35,466 bases of DNA from an uncultured Oscillospiraceae bacterium (lineage in GTDB: Bacteria; Bacillota; Clostridia; Oscillospirales; Ruminococcaceae). This document shows, piece after piece, positions 17,308-25,121 of the stretch. The stretch covers positions 1 through 35,466 of the forward strand of contig CAJFOX010000020.1 of assembly GCA_904397845.1 (NCBI GenBank), read 5' to 3'. A model generated the notes under the pieces. That model saw only the letters and a program-made list of their open reading frames with translations, was not told where the DNA came from and searched no databases. Positions within the stretch are counted from its first letter, which is position 1; each line of letters opens with the position of its first letter. Made by a program: the position numbers and the translations under genes.

Positions 17308-19221
17308 ATGGCACAAGCACGCGTTGTCAATATGGGGCGCGGCCCTGGAAGAGGCCCGGCGTTGGAAAAACCGAAAAATCCCAAAGAGACGATCGGGCGC
17401 CTGGCAAAGTACCTGATGGAATATAAGGGCCAGATGCTGCTGGTGGTGTTGGGCATCTGCGGTAGTTCCGGCGCCAGCGTAGCCAGTACATATTTTTTAA
17501 AACCGATTATCAATGATTATATTGTCCCGTTCATCGGGCGGGAAAATCCGGATCTGTCTGCGTTTGTTTCCATGCTTTGCCTGATGGCGGTCGTATACCT
17601 GATCGGCGTGGGAAGCGGCTATCTGTATAAGCGGCTAATGGTCAATATTGCCACCGGCTCCATGCGGAAGATCCGCACCGACCTGTTTACCCACATGCAG
17701 AAGCTGCCGATCAAGTATTTTGATACGCACACTCATGGCGAACTGATGAGCCGCTATACCAACGATACCGATACCCTGCGTGAGATGATCAGCGAAGGAA
17801 TCCCACAGTTGATCTCCTCGGCGATTACTATCGTAGGCGTCTTTTCCATGATGCTGGTGCTCAGCTGGCAGTTAACCATCCTGGCAGTTCTGCTTCTGCT
17901 GGTATTGCTCAAGCTGGTCAAGGTCATTGGCGGAAAATCCGCAAACTTCTTTATCAAGCAGCAGCGTGCCCTGGGACAGGTAAATGGTTATATCGAAGAG
18001 ATGATCGAGGGGCAGAAAGTGGTGAAGGTTTTTTGCCATGAGGATACGGTAAAAAAAGAATTTGCCAAGCTCAACGAGGAACTGTGCTACGCGGCCAGCA
18101 ATGCCGGTACCTTTTCCAATATCATGGGGCCGGTTTCCAACAATGTCAGCCACATCAGCTATGCGATTACCGCTACCATCGGCGCCGCCATGGCAATCTT
18201 TGGCTTGCTTGATCTGGGTACCATTGGTTCTTTCCTGCAATATATTCGTTCATTCCATCAGCCGATTTCCATGATCAGCCAGCAGTTTAACATCCTCCTG
18301 AGCGCCCTGGCCGGTGCAGAGCGGATTTTTGCGGTCATTGATGAAGAGCCGGAAACCGATAATGGTTATGTTACGCTGGTCAATGCACGCCGCCGGCCAG
18401 ACGGCTCTCTGGAAGAAACAAAGGAGCATACTGGCCTGTGGGCCTGGCGGCACCCCCACGGAGACGGCAGCCTGACCTATACGCGGGTTCGGGGCGCAGT
18501 GGAATTTGAAAATGTTGTATTCGGCTATGAAGAGAATAAAATTGTTCTGAATGGGATTACATTGAAAGCGCGGCCCGGTGAAAAAATCGCCTTTGTTGGC
18601 TCCACCGGTGCAGGCAAGACGACGATTACCAATCTGATCAACCGGTTTTATGATGTGCCGGACGGCAAGATTCGTTATGATGGCATCAATATCAACAAAA
18701 TAAAAAAAGCAGATCTGCGTCGGTCGTTATCCATGGTATTGCAGGATACCCACCTGTTTACCGGCTCTGTACGGGATAATATCCGTTACGGCAGGCTGGA
18801 TGCAACCGACGAAGAGATTGAGGCGGCTGCCAAGCTGGCTAACGCCCATTTCTTCATCACTCATCTGCCGCAGGGGTATGATACCATCCTTACCGCTGAC
18901 GGTGCCAACCTCAGCCAAGGGCAGCGCCAGCTTTTGGCTATCGCCAGGGCGGCGGTAGCCGATCCGCCGGTGCTGATTCTGGATGAGGCCACCAGCTCTA
19001 TCGATACCCGTACCGAATCACTGATCGAAAAGGGGATGGATACTCTGATGGAGGGACGGACGGTATTTGTTATCGCCCATCGGCTGTCCACCGTCCGCAA
19101 CTCCAATGTGATCATTGTGCTGGAACATGGCCGGATTATTGAAGAAGGCAACCACGACGAACTGATTGCGCAGAAAGGAAAATATTATCAGCTGTATACT
19201 GGCATGTTTGAGTTGTCCTGA
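17308..19221 (+). CDS. ABC exporter half-transporter with canonical ATP site
   Basis: A 637-residue partner of the preceding gene, starting 1 base after its stop, so the two are translationally linked. It has six transmembrane helices and an ATPase domain with Walker A GSTGAGKTT, signature LSQGQRQLL, Walker B VLILDEATSSIDT with the catalytic Glu, and H-loop VIAHRLSTV. Between membrane and ATPase domains is an extra stretch of about 45 residues (VNARRRPDGSLEETKEHTG and following), found in this branch of heterodimeric exporters. The N-terminus is Gly/Pro/Arg-rich. I chose the ATG at 17308; an upstream frame overlapping the previous gene is not used. Export of drugs or toxic compounds under MarR control is inferred. 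Confidence 0.93.
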   Translation: MAQARVVNMGRGPGRGPALEKPKNPKETIGRLAKYLMEYKGQMLLVVLGICGSSGASVASTYFLKPIINDYIVPFIGRENPDLSAFVSMLCLMAVVYLIGVGSGYLYKRLMVNIATGSMRKIRTDLFTHMQKLPIKYFDTHTHGELMSRYTNDTDTLREMISEGIPQLISSAITIVGVFSMMLVLSWQLTILAVLLLLVLLKLVKVIGGKSANFFIKQQRALGQVNGYIEEMIEGQKVVKVFCHEDTVKKEFAKLNEELCYAASNAGTFSNIMGPVSNNVSHISYAITATIGAAMAIFGLLDLGTIGSFLQYIRSFHQPISMISQQFNILLSALAGAERIFAVIDEEPETDNGYVTLVNARRRPDGSLEETKEHTGLWAWRHPHGDGSLTYTRVRGAVEFENVVFGYEENKIVLNGITLKARPGEKIAFVGSTGAGKTTITNLINRFYDVPDGKIRYDGININKIKKADLRRSLSMVLQDTHLFTGSVRDNIRYGRLDATDEEIEAAAKLANAHFFITHLPQGYDTILTADGANLSQGQRQLLAIARAAVADPPVLILDEATSSIDTRTESLIEKGMDTLMEGRTVFVIAHRLSTVRNSNVIIVLEHGRIIEEGNHDELIAQKGKYYQLYTGMFELS

Positions 19222-19264
19222 CCTTGAAAAGAGGATCCCCTATAGCAAGATAAGGAATGTCGCT

Positions 19265-19300
19265 TCGGAACCGGCGTGAGTTTGTCCGCGCCGGTTCCGA
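19265..19300 (+). terminator. Terminator of the ABC exporter operon
   Basis: TCGGAACCGGCG (19265-19276) pairs perfectly with CGCCGGTTCCGA (19289-19300), followed by TTTGTTT. The core GGAACCGGCG/CGCCGGTTCC recurs as the terminator of the MATE pseudogene at 31941-31970. Confidence 0.85.
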
Positions 19301-19423
19301 TTTGTTTGGAAGCCTTTCCAGCCCCTTTCCGGATAAATAAGGCGGTAAGCCGGAAAAATACCGGCAGTACAAAAGAACTTTTCCTCTCCAAAAAGGAAAT
19401 TTTATTCTTTTTGTGGCGAATCC

Positions 19424-19451
19424 TTTTCATTTTGGGCAAAACTGATATAAT
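19424..19451 (+). promoter_or_regulatory. Probable promoter of the CBM9-like gene
   Basis: TATAAT (19446-19451) is perfect; a weaker -35 TTTTCA (19424-19429) lies 16 bases upstream. The start codon is 50 bases downstream. Confidence 0.55.
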
Positions 19452-19500
19452 AAAGGGGTATGATCCGCGCTTTATGAGCGTACGTAAAGGAGGAAACCTC

Positions 19501-20082
19501 ATGGATTTTAAAATCAGTCTGATCGAAGGTCACCCGGTCTGGGACGCCCTGCCAGTGGGCAAAATTATCTATTATCCTCTGGAAAAACGGGATTACCGCC
19601 CTTTTGCGCAGGCTCGTATGTGTGCCAATAAAACCGATTTTTTTCTGCGCCTGTGGGCGTTTGAAACCCATCCATCCCCCGAAAGTGTGCTGATGGCGAG
19701 GCTGAATTTTGATCCGGCCCACAGCGAGGCGTTTTTGGAGATCCGGGTGGACAGTATGGGTGGAATGACCTGCGCCGTCCGGGAAAAGGAGAAAAAAACC
19801 CCGCTTGCGTTATACGGCGTTTTGCCGGAAATGCACAGCTACCGGGGGGAGGATCTGGAGGGAGAATACTGGGGCGTCGTCGTCAAACTGCCCCGCCGTG
19901 CTGTTGAGAAAATTTACGGCAGAGACCCTATCGAACCGGGATACGCCATGATAGGGAATCTTTACAAGCAGGATACAGATCCGGCCAGCAGCCATATGGG
20001 CAGTCTTTTTCCTGTTGACCTAACAAAAGAAGACCCCTTTGGGCCTTCGTCTTTTTGTCCGCTGGTCTTTGTCAATTACTAG
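19501..20082 (+). CDS. CBM9-like (carbohydrate-binding family 9-like) protein
   Basis: A 193-residue soluble protein without a signal peptide. The order of motifs (CANKTDFFLRLWAFET, LNFDPAHSEAFLEIRVDSMG, YWGVVVKLPRRAVEKIYG, MIGNLYKQDTDPASSHMGSLFPVD) resembles the family-9-like carbohydrate-binding domain found as stand-alone proteins in Clostridia. There is no catalytic domain and the ligand is unknown. AAAGGAGG precedes the ATG. The next gene starts 24 bases later, so the two may be transcribed together, though their functions look unrelated. Assignment is by motif resemblance. Confidence 0.6.
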   Translation: MDFKISLIEGHPVWDALPVGKIIYYPLEKRDYRPFAQARMCANKTDFFLRLWAFETHPSPESVLMARLNFDPAHSEAFLEIRVDSMGGMTCAVREKEKKTPLALYGVLPEMHSYRGEDLEGEYWGVVVKLPRRAVEKIYGRDPIEPGYAMIGNLYKQDTDPASSHMGSLFPVDLTKEDPFGPSSFCPLVFVNY

Positions 20083-20106
20083 CTATGACAGAATGGAGGA
20101 ACGACA

Positions 20107-20940
20107 TTGAATATCCAGGAACAGATCGCCGCAAACCGTAATTTTTGCAAAAGCCCATTCGCAGAGGAGAGGGAGCTGTCCGACCAGCAAAAGCGCCTGC
20201 CCCAGCCCCCCTTGTGCAAGCCGGCCCAGTCAGAACAACGGATCCCTTTGAGCCGGGATTTCCATTCGGTTATCACCGAGACGGATTTTTTCACCATTTT
20301 ACAGAAGCGGACAAGTCAGCGTTTTTATCGGGACGAGGCAATGACGCTGGAACAGCTTTCCTTTCTGCTGTGGGCGACCCAAGGGGTGAAATCAATCCGG
20401 GGGAACCATTATGCCACATTGCGAACGGTACCCTCCGGCGGCGCGAGGCATGCGTTTGAAACCTATTTGGCGGTGCGGAAGGTAACCGGCCTTTCCGCCG
20501 GGGTTTATCATTATCTGCCGTTAGAGCATGCGCTGGAACCGATTGGCCCGTTGGAAAACCCACAGGAACAGATTACGGCCGCCATGCATGGCCAAAAGTG
20601 GGCGGGAAACTGTGCTGTCGCCTTTTTATACAGCTTTGTTGCGTATCGCGCGGAATGGCGGTACAGCACCAGCGCCCATCGGGTGGCGCTGATCGACGCG
20701 GGACATGTAGTGCAGAACCTGTACTTGGCATGTGAAGCCATAGGGTGCGGCACCTGCGCGGTGGCCGCCATTGATCAGGCAGTGGCAGACGGCCTTTGCC
20801 GGCTGGACGGCAAGGAGGAATTCATTATTTACGCCGCGCCGGCAGGCCTTTCGGATCCGGAAAAAAACCAAGCGGGCAACCAGAAGATGTACGCACAGAC
20901 AATCTTGGAGAGCAACGCGGTAAAACCGCTGGAAAAATAA
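20107..20940 (+). CDS. SagB-type nitroreductase-fold dehydrogenase
   Basis: A 277-residue FMN-dependent nitroreductase-like protein. Typical blocks are FFTILQKRTSQRFYRDEAMTLEQLSFLLWATQG, the TVPSGGARHAFETYLAV segment, GLSAGVYHYLPLEHAL and the C-terminal GCGTCAVAAID with a final FIIYAAPAG. SagB proteins oxidise thiazolines/oxazolines in peptide toxin pathways, but here there is no cyclodehydratase, precursor peptide or exporter nearby, so a stand-alone redox role is more likely. The start codon is TTG at 20107 with GGAGG 7 bases upstream. The segment before residue 45 is poorly conserved. It is probably transcribed with the CBM9-like gene. Confidence 0.8.
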   Translation: MNIQEQIAANRNFCKSPFAEERELSDQQKRLPQPPLCKPAQSEQRIPLSRDFHSVITETDFFTILQKRTSQRFYRDEAMTLEQLSFLLWATQGVKSIRGNHYATLRTVPSGGARHAFETYLAVRKVTGLSAGVYHYLPLEHALEPIGPLENPQEQITAAMHGQKWAGNCAVAFLYSFVAYRAEWRYSTSAHRVALIDAGHVVQNLYLACEAIGCGTCAVAAIDQAVADGLCRLDGKEEFIIYAAPAGLSDPEKNQAGNQKMYAQTILESNAVKPLEK

Positions 20941-20945
20941 ACGCG

Positions 20946-20966
20946 CTGCCGGGGGGCAGTATTTTT
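20946..20966 (+). terminator. Weak terminator after the nitroreductase gene
   Basis: CTGCC (20946-20950) pairs with GGCAG (20955-20959), followed by TATTTTTG. The stem is short. A second possible stem, GGCGCCC with GGGCG then TTTTC, lies at about 20992-21025. Confidence 0.45.
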
Positions 20967-21099
20967 GAGCCTGATGGGATCCGGATAAGAAAGGCGCCCC
21001 TCAAGGGATAAAGCGGTGGGCGTTTTCAGACAACTTTCACAAAAACATCAGATTTCTGTGGTATGCTGACCTCAGTAAAAGTGAGACAGAGGAGTTTCC

Positions 21100-21996
21100 A
21101 TGCGTCACCCCAAAAAGACATATCCCAAAGTTTTTTCTATTTTCTTCGGCCTTTTGGCCGCTGCGTTGATCCTGTTTTTGGGTTGGCTGAGTTTTCAGCC
21201 AACCCAACTGGAGGAACCGTCCCGGACAGAAGATACAAAATCGGATCCGGCTGATGAGAGTAGTTCTGCCTTTTCCGGGCAGGAGAGCGATATAGAGGTT
21301 TCACAGTCAGCCGCCAGTTTGGAACCGGCGTCGGACGACGGGTCGCTGGATACTTTTGTAGACTGGGTGATCTGGTATGCCGAGCAGGAACCTCAATTCC
21401 CGGTGAAGGAAGACGGCAGCACGGTTTACGGGGAACTGTTTGGAGATCCTTATGCCCAATGGTGTGCCGAGTTTTTAATGTACTGCCTGAAAAAAGCGGA
21501 AGATCGGCTGGGGACTTCTTATATAGACAGCGTTTATCCCTGGTATCCGTCCGCTTATTCCTGCGGACTTTGGTTCAAAGCGTATTTTCATTATTTCGAC
21601 CCTGAGACCTATATCCCTGCCCGTGGAGATATGGTCTTGTTCGACACCTATGGAATCGGGTATCCGGATCATATTGCAATGGTGGCGGAGGTTGTGGATG
21701 ATGGCGAGGGAGACCCGGTCATCATCACGATTGAGGGAAATATACTAACCGACCCGGTGCCGCAGATCCGAAGCCGGCAGCTGTCCTGTACGGACAGCGC
21801 CATTTTTGGATATGGCAGCATCCATTCTGCCAATTATGGGTATGACGGGCCGATCAAATATTACAGCGCTGCCGATGCGCCTCAGGAATCCAGCGCCGTT
21901 TCGTCGGAAGATTGGGAGTCGGCAGACTTATGGTGGAATCCGGAAGAGGAACAGGAGGTTTCTAGACGGGAAAAAAGAGAAAAAGGCGATTCATGA
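21100..21996 (+). CDS. Membrane-anchored CHAP-domain cell-wall hydrolase
   Basis: A 298-residue protein. One N-terminal membrane helix (FSIFFGLLAAALILFLGWL, about residues 11-30) is an uncleaved anchor or signal; an acidic, Ser-rich linker follows to about residue 80, and then a CHAP domain. The presumed catalytic Cys is in YAQWCAEFLMYCL, the His in YPDHIAMVAEV, and the third polar residue in TIEGN. CHAP enzymes cut peptidoglycan amide or peptide bonds outside the cell. The C-terminal tail is acidic, then basic (RREKREK). GAGGAG precedes the ATG. It seems to be a single-gene unit, with the strong hairpin at 22126-22168 downstream. Confidence 0.88.
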   Translation: MRHPKKTYPKVFSIFFGLLAAALILFLGWLSFQPTQLEEPSRTEDTKSDPADESSSAFSGQESDIEVSQSAASLEPASDDGSLDTFVDWVIWYAEQEPQFPVKEDGSTVYGELFGDPYAQWCAEFLMYCLKKAEDRLGTSYIDSVYPWYPSAYSCGLWFKAYFHYFDPETYIPARGDMVLFDTYGIGYPDHIAMVAEVVDDGEGDPVIITIEGNILTDPVPQIRSRQLSCTDSAIFGYGSIHSANYGYDGPIKYYSAADAPQESSAVSSEDWESADLWWNPEEEQEVSRREKREKGDS

Positions 21997-22125
21997 GCGA
22001 AGCGGACACATCAAAAGCTCATGCGGTTTCAGAATAGACTGCGTAAAAAAGGGCAATACGCTTATGTTTGGATGACTTGATTTACAAATTTTCAAAGGCA
22101 AGATATAAGAACATCAAAGCAAGAG

Positions 22126-22168
22126 GATAGAAAACGGAGAAAGCAAAATGCTTTCTCCGTTTTCTATC
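22126..22168. terminator. Long perfect hairpin between the CHAP and merR genes
   Basis: GATAGAAAACGGAGAAAGCA (22126-22145) pairs over 20 bases without mismatch with its complement at 22149-22168 around an AAA loop. The genes on either side converge on it, so it can serve both. The T-runs lie within the arms. Confidence 0.85.
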
Positions 22169-22262
22169 ATCGTAACGAGTAGACTGTTTATCTCCTCGTA
22201 CAATTGCAAACAATAAGTCTCGATAGAAACCGCCCAAGGCCCGTCTTGTTAGGATAATCGAT

Positions 22263-22661
22263 TTATTCGCCTACCCGAATCAGATTGCTTACGTACGGAC
22301 GCTTACCGGAAAGAACCTCATCATAAAAGTTTTGTTTCCAGTCGATATAGGCGACGCTGTCTTCCAATTCTTGGATCGTCACCTTTAAGGATTCCTGTTT
22401 CTTTCTTAACATTTCTTTTCGTAAAACTATGGTGGATTCTCCTTGCATACAAAGTTCCAAATATTCTTTCATTTCCTGAATGCTCATACCGCATTTTTTT
22501 AAGCAAGTCAGATCCTTAATCCACTTGACATCCCTCTCGTCAAAAATTCGGCGATTATTGCTGTCCCGTTTGACATTGGGGACAAGTCCCTCGTTGCAAT
22601 AAAACTTCAAGGTCTGATAGGTCATATCCAACGTCCGGCAAACTTGCATCATTGTATACAT
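22263..22661 (-). CDS. MerR family transcriptional regulator
   Basis: A 132-residue protein with a MerR N-terminal winged helix (MYTMMQVCRTLDMTYQTLKFYCNEGLV, NRRIFDERDVKWIKDL, LKKCGMSIQEMKEYL) and a C-terminal coiled-coil dimer helix (about residues 85-115). It lacks a Cys-rich metal-binding end. Reverse-strand GGGAGG precedes the ATG. It is divergent from the decayed EFR1-type flavodoxin gene at 22818; such regulators are often found next to EFR1 genes, so it may have lost its target. It is a complete frame itself. Confidence 0.9.
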   Translation of the reverse strand: MYTMMQVCRTLDMTYQTLKFYCNEGLVPNVKRDSNNRRIFDERDVKWIKDLTCLKKCGMSIQEMKEYLELCMQGESTIVLRKEMLRKKQESLKVTIQELEDSVAYIDWKQNFYDEVLSGKRPYVSNLIRVGE

Positions 22662-22775
22662 CTGTAAATGCCTCCCGTATTGTCTATAAAATTCACAGCT
22701 TTTTTGAAAAAACTATTGGCCGGTAATTGCTACCGTAAAATATAATCGGTTGTATCCATCGGTTGAAACAATCGC

Positions 22776-22803
22776 ATTATAGCACAAAAGAAAAAATTTA
22801 CAA
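22776..22803 (-). promoter_or_regulatory. Probable promoter of the merR gene
   Basis: On the reverse strand TTGTAA (22798-22803) and TATAAT (22776-22781) are 16 bases apart. Its leader of about 110 bases contains the inverted repeat CGGTA/TACCG (22721-22735), a possible regulator site. Confidence 0.55.
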
Positions 22804-22817
22804 GGAGAGCAGCGTTT

Positions 22818-22901
22818 ATGGTCTTTTATTTAACAGGCACGGGCAATTGCCTTTATGTTGCCAAGCAGCTTGAAGAAAACTCGATTTGGCACTGCTATTA
22901 G
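22818..22901 (+). pseudogene. Remnant of an EFR1-type flavodoxin gene (N-terminus only)
   Basis: After an AAGGAG ribosome site (22802-22807) the frame reads MVFYLTGTGNCLYVAKQLEE and stops after 27 codons. The TGTGNxLYVAK motif is the FMN phosphate loop at the start of EFR1-family flavodoxin-ferredoxin proteins. The Ser usually found after TGTGN is Cys here. No continuing flavodoxin or ferredoxin cysteine motif was found downstream in any frame, so the gene is truncated. A translated 27-residue product is possible but unlikely to fold. Confidence 0.65.
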
Positions 22902-23005
22902 AGAAAGTTCCCGATGGCGACTCCCCTGCAGAAGCAGGATGGGGGGTTATGCTATGTTTTACGAGACACGCTCGGCGAGAGCGCTTGGGATTCTGGCATA
23001 TATAA

Positions 23006-23260
23006 AAGAGCAGGCCGGTTTCTCATGTCATCGCAATCCGCCCCCCAGCATATCAGGCATATTGCGGTGGAACGGTAAATTGGAGCCTCAGTCAAGGCGT
23101 AGTAGGAGAGCCGAGCCTACTACTGTCACCTGTGGCGGCAGGTGATCCAAAGATGCCAACTATTTTTGAGCGTATGGAGCAACTTGGCAACTCAAAGCCC
23201 GTTTTATGTCACCTTAAAAATGGATTCCAGTTCCAAAACGATGTCGTACATTTGACCTAG
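23006..23260 (+). pseudogene. Open 84-codon stretch, probable gene remnant
   Basis: This frame has no start codon at its left end (a TAA precedes it at 23003-23005). It reads without stops through VIAIRPPAYQAYCGGTVNWS, PSLLLSPVAAGDPKMP and KPVLCHLKNGFQFQNDVVHL to a TAG at 23258. The composition looks coding rather than random, but I do not recognise a family. The same frame is also open just left of the TAA back to about 22885. It may be the tail of a gene whose head was lost. Chance openness in GC-rich DNA cannot be excluded. Confidence 0.3.
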
Positions 23261-23271
23261 AGGATTTCGTT

Positions 23272-23354
23272 ATGAAAAAACAGTTTTCACTTTAATGGCG
23301 TTGGCTACAGGAGTTATAATGACTTTCGCATTTTCAGCTGTATATTTTATATAG
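23272..23354 (+). pseudogene. Frameshifted signal-peptide remnant
   Basis: ATGAAAAAA opens at 23272, but its frame stops after MKKQFSL. One frame over, it reads TVFTLMALATGVIMTFAFSA, a classic signal peptide core, to a TAG at 23352. A single-base slip in the A-run would join the two into a normal exported-protein start. The body of the gene is missing, and I recognise nothing in 23355-23672. Confidence 0.45.
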
Positions 23355-23672
23355 TGTGTACACAGTTAAAAACTATGATGGCCGGACTTTGGGAGAAGCA
23401 AAGAAAGCTATAACGTTTTATCTGATCGCAGCTCGATGGGAAAGCGGGAATGGAACGAACGATTGACAGGTCACGCGGCTACATGGAATGTCTGCCGGGC
23501 GCATAGGAAATGGGTGTTATGTATGCTGCAGGCGTTTGGCAGCCTGAAAATGTTCAGAGATGCCCCGCTGTAAAAGAATGGCGGCGGGGATGAACCCGAA
23601 CAAGCGGAAAATCAGAAAATGGCACAATAAATACGCAGTACACTGTAGAATCTCAAACTCATTCCCACATAA
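23355..23672. other. Gene-poor stretch, nothing recognised
   Basis: All six frames are short. A frame over about 23430-23570 in phase with HAATWNVCRAHRKWV has no family resemblance. The stretch continues the decayed region that begins near 22818. Confidence 0.5.
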
Positions 23673-23707
23673 AAAATGGCGTAACCTAAGACAGGCTACG
23701 CCATTTT
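23673..23707 (-). terminator. Terminator of the phosphofructokinase gene
   Basis: AAAATGGCGTA (23673-23683) pairs with TACGCCATTTT (23697-23707). On the reverse strand the stem is followed by a T-run, so it mainly serves the leftward gene ending at 23789. Confidence 0.8.
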
Positions 23708-23788
23708 CAACTTCTCTTTACCGCCTTATTAGCGCAGGGGCATTTCTGCGGAAGATATGGCGAATCGTATTTTGAAGAGAAGTAGTTG

Positions 23789-25024
23789 TTATTTTACGAT
23801 GGTTTTGTCCAATACAAAATGCACTGGCATTCCATTCTGGGTAGGATACGGGACCTCCCCTTCGATCAATGGCAACAGATATTCAAACATTTCGTCGGTG
23901 ACGTCGTTTCCACGTTTGTTGATCCAAGTGCGGGGGACCAGCTGTTCCCGGTTGGCAATTTCTGAAACCGGTTTGCAACCGATCCGAACCATGTACGGGC
24001 GGTTGGAAACTCTTTCCAATACCATCATCACGCCGGTATGTCCCTGCAAAGCAAAGCGAATGGCATAGCTGCCGATTTTGCGGGCTTCCCGCACGTCGGT
24101 AGCGGACATCAGATGGGAAGAACAGCGCTGCAGCACGTTCAGTTCAATAGAACGGACCTTACAACCGATTTTTTCCCGCACCAACGCTTCCAGATATTTG
24201 CCTACGCCGGACAGATATCGATGGCCAAATGCATCCACCGCCCCGCTTTGGAAATTCTCGGCGGCAAAAGAGCCGTTTGCCAGGCGAACGCCTTCCGACA
24301 CGGCCACAATGCAGTTGCGGGTCAGGCACTGAACCTCTTTCACATCCTGGATAAACTGTTCCGGATCAAAGGCAACCTCCGGCAGATAGATCAGATGCGG
24401 GGCCCGGGCGCCCACCGTCCGGGGAAGAGCAGCGGCGGCAGTCAGCCATCCGGCATGGCGGCCCATGATTTCCACGATGGTTACCGAATCCGTGTCATAC
24501 ACATAGCAGTCTCGAATAATCTCCAGCATGGCAGTGGCAATAAATTTGGCCGAAGAACCGAATCCCGGGGAATGGTCAGTGCCGGGCAGGTCATTATCGA
24601 TGGTTTTTGGAATGCCGATGACCTTTATATTCTGGCCGGTTCTGCTGAAGTGGCGGGCCAGTTTGTCCACAGTATCCATCGAATCATTGCCGCCGATGTA
24701 AAAAAAGTAGGCAATTTGGTAATGATGGAAAATTTCATCTATTTTTTCATAGAGCGCCGGATCCGCATCTTCTTCCGGCAGACGGAACCGGCAGGATCCC
24801 AGTGCCATTGCGGGGGTGCATTCCAGGATCGAGAAGTCCTCTTGCCGGGCAAACTGGGCGCGAAGGTCGACGATTGTACCGGCCAGTACGCCCTGAATCC
24901 CATTGAGCGCACCGTATATGCCATCGATTTCCTTGCTGCGGATGGCTTCCTGGATCGCCCCGGACAAAGATGCGTTAATGGCGGCAGTTGGCCCGCCAGA
25001 CTGCGCGATCAGCATATTGTTCAT
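23789..25024 (-). CDS. pfp: 6-phosphofructokinase, predicted PPi-dependent
   Basis: A 411-residue glycolytic enzyme, phosphorylating fructose 6-phosphate to the 1,6-bisphosphate. The donor can be read from two sites: GGNDSMDT (G111-T118), with Asp114 where ATP enzymes have Gly, and PKTIDND, with Lys140 where ATP enzymes usually have Gly. Both point to pyrophosphate as donor, and so to a reversible reaction. PGFGSSAKFIATAMLEI and IVEIMGRHAGWL are the expected substrate-binding blocks. It is longer than the 320-residue bacterial ATP enzyme. AGGGGGA lies before the ATG on the reverse strand. It is a single gene with its own promoter and terminator. Confidence 0.9.
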   Translation of the reverse strand: MNNMLIAQSGGPTAAINASLSGAIQEAIRSKEIDGIYGALNGIQGVLAGTIVDLRAQFARQEDFSILECTPAMALGSCRFRLPEEDADPALYEKIDEIFHHYQIAYFFYIGGNDSMDTVDKLARHFSRTGQNIKVIGIPKTIDNDLPGTDHSPGFGSSAKFIATAMLEIIRDCYVYDTDSVTIVEIMGRHAGWLTAAAALPRTVGARAPHLIYLPEVAFDPEQFIQDVKEVQCLTRNCIVAVSEGVRLANGSFAAENFQSGAVDAFGHRYLSGVGKYLEALVREKIGCKVRSIELNVLQRCSSHLMSATDVREARKIGSYAIRFALQGHTGVMMVLERVSNRPYMVRIGCKPVSEIANREQLVPRTWINKRGNDVTDEMFEYLLPLIEGEVPYPTQNGMPVHFVLDKTIVK

Positions 25025-25075
25025 ATCAAAAATCCCCCTGGTCTCAGCAGAATACTACATAATTTTACAGTTTAG

Positions 25076-25104
25076 AGTATAGCACATTCCTGGTTTGAAA
25101 ACAA
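25076..25104 (-). promoter_or_regulatory. Promoter of the phosphofructokinase gene
   Basis: On the reverse strand TATACT (25076-25081) has an extended TGC just before it; the -35 TTGTTT (25099-25104) is 17 bases away and weak. Confidence 0.6.
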
Positions 25105-25121
25105 TCAAACGTATGTAAATT

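Noticed and set aside
23090-23145. Two adjacent hairpins (GTAGTAGG/CCTACTAC and TCACCTG/CAGGTGA) with a sequence resembling the B12 box of cobalamin riboswitches.
   Set aside because: The order of conserved blocks around it does not fit the cobalamin aptamer, and the stretch lies inside an open frame; no cobalamin gene is near.
24038-25075. A 345-codon rightward frame opposite the phosphofructokinase gene.
   Set aside because: The other strand carries a clear enzyme with conserved motifs; the antisense protein is His/Arg-rich with no family features.
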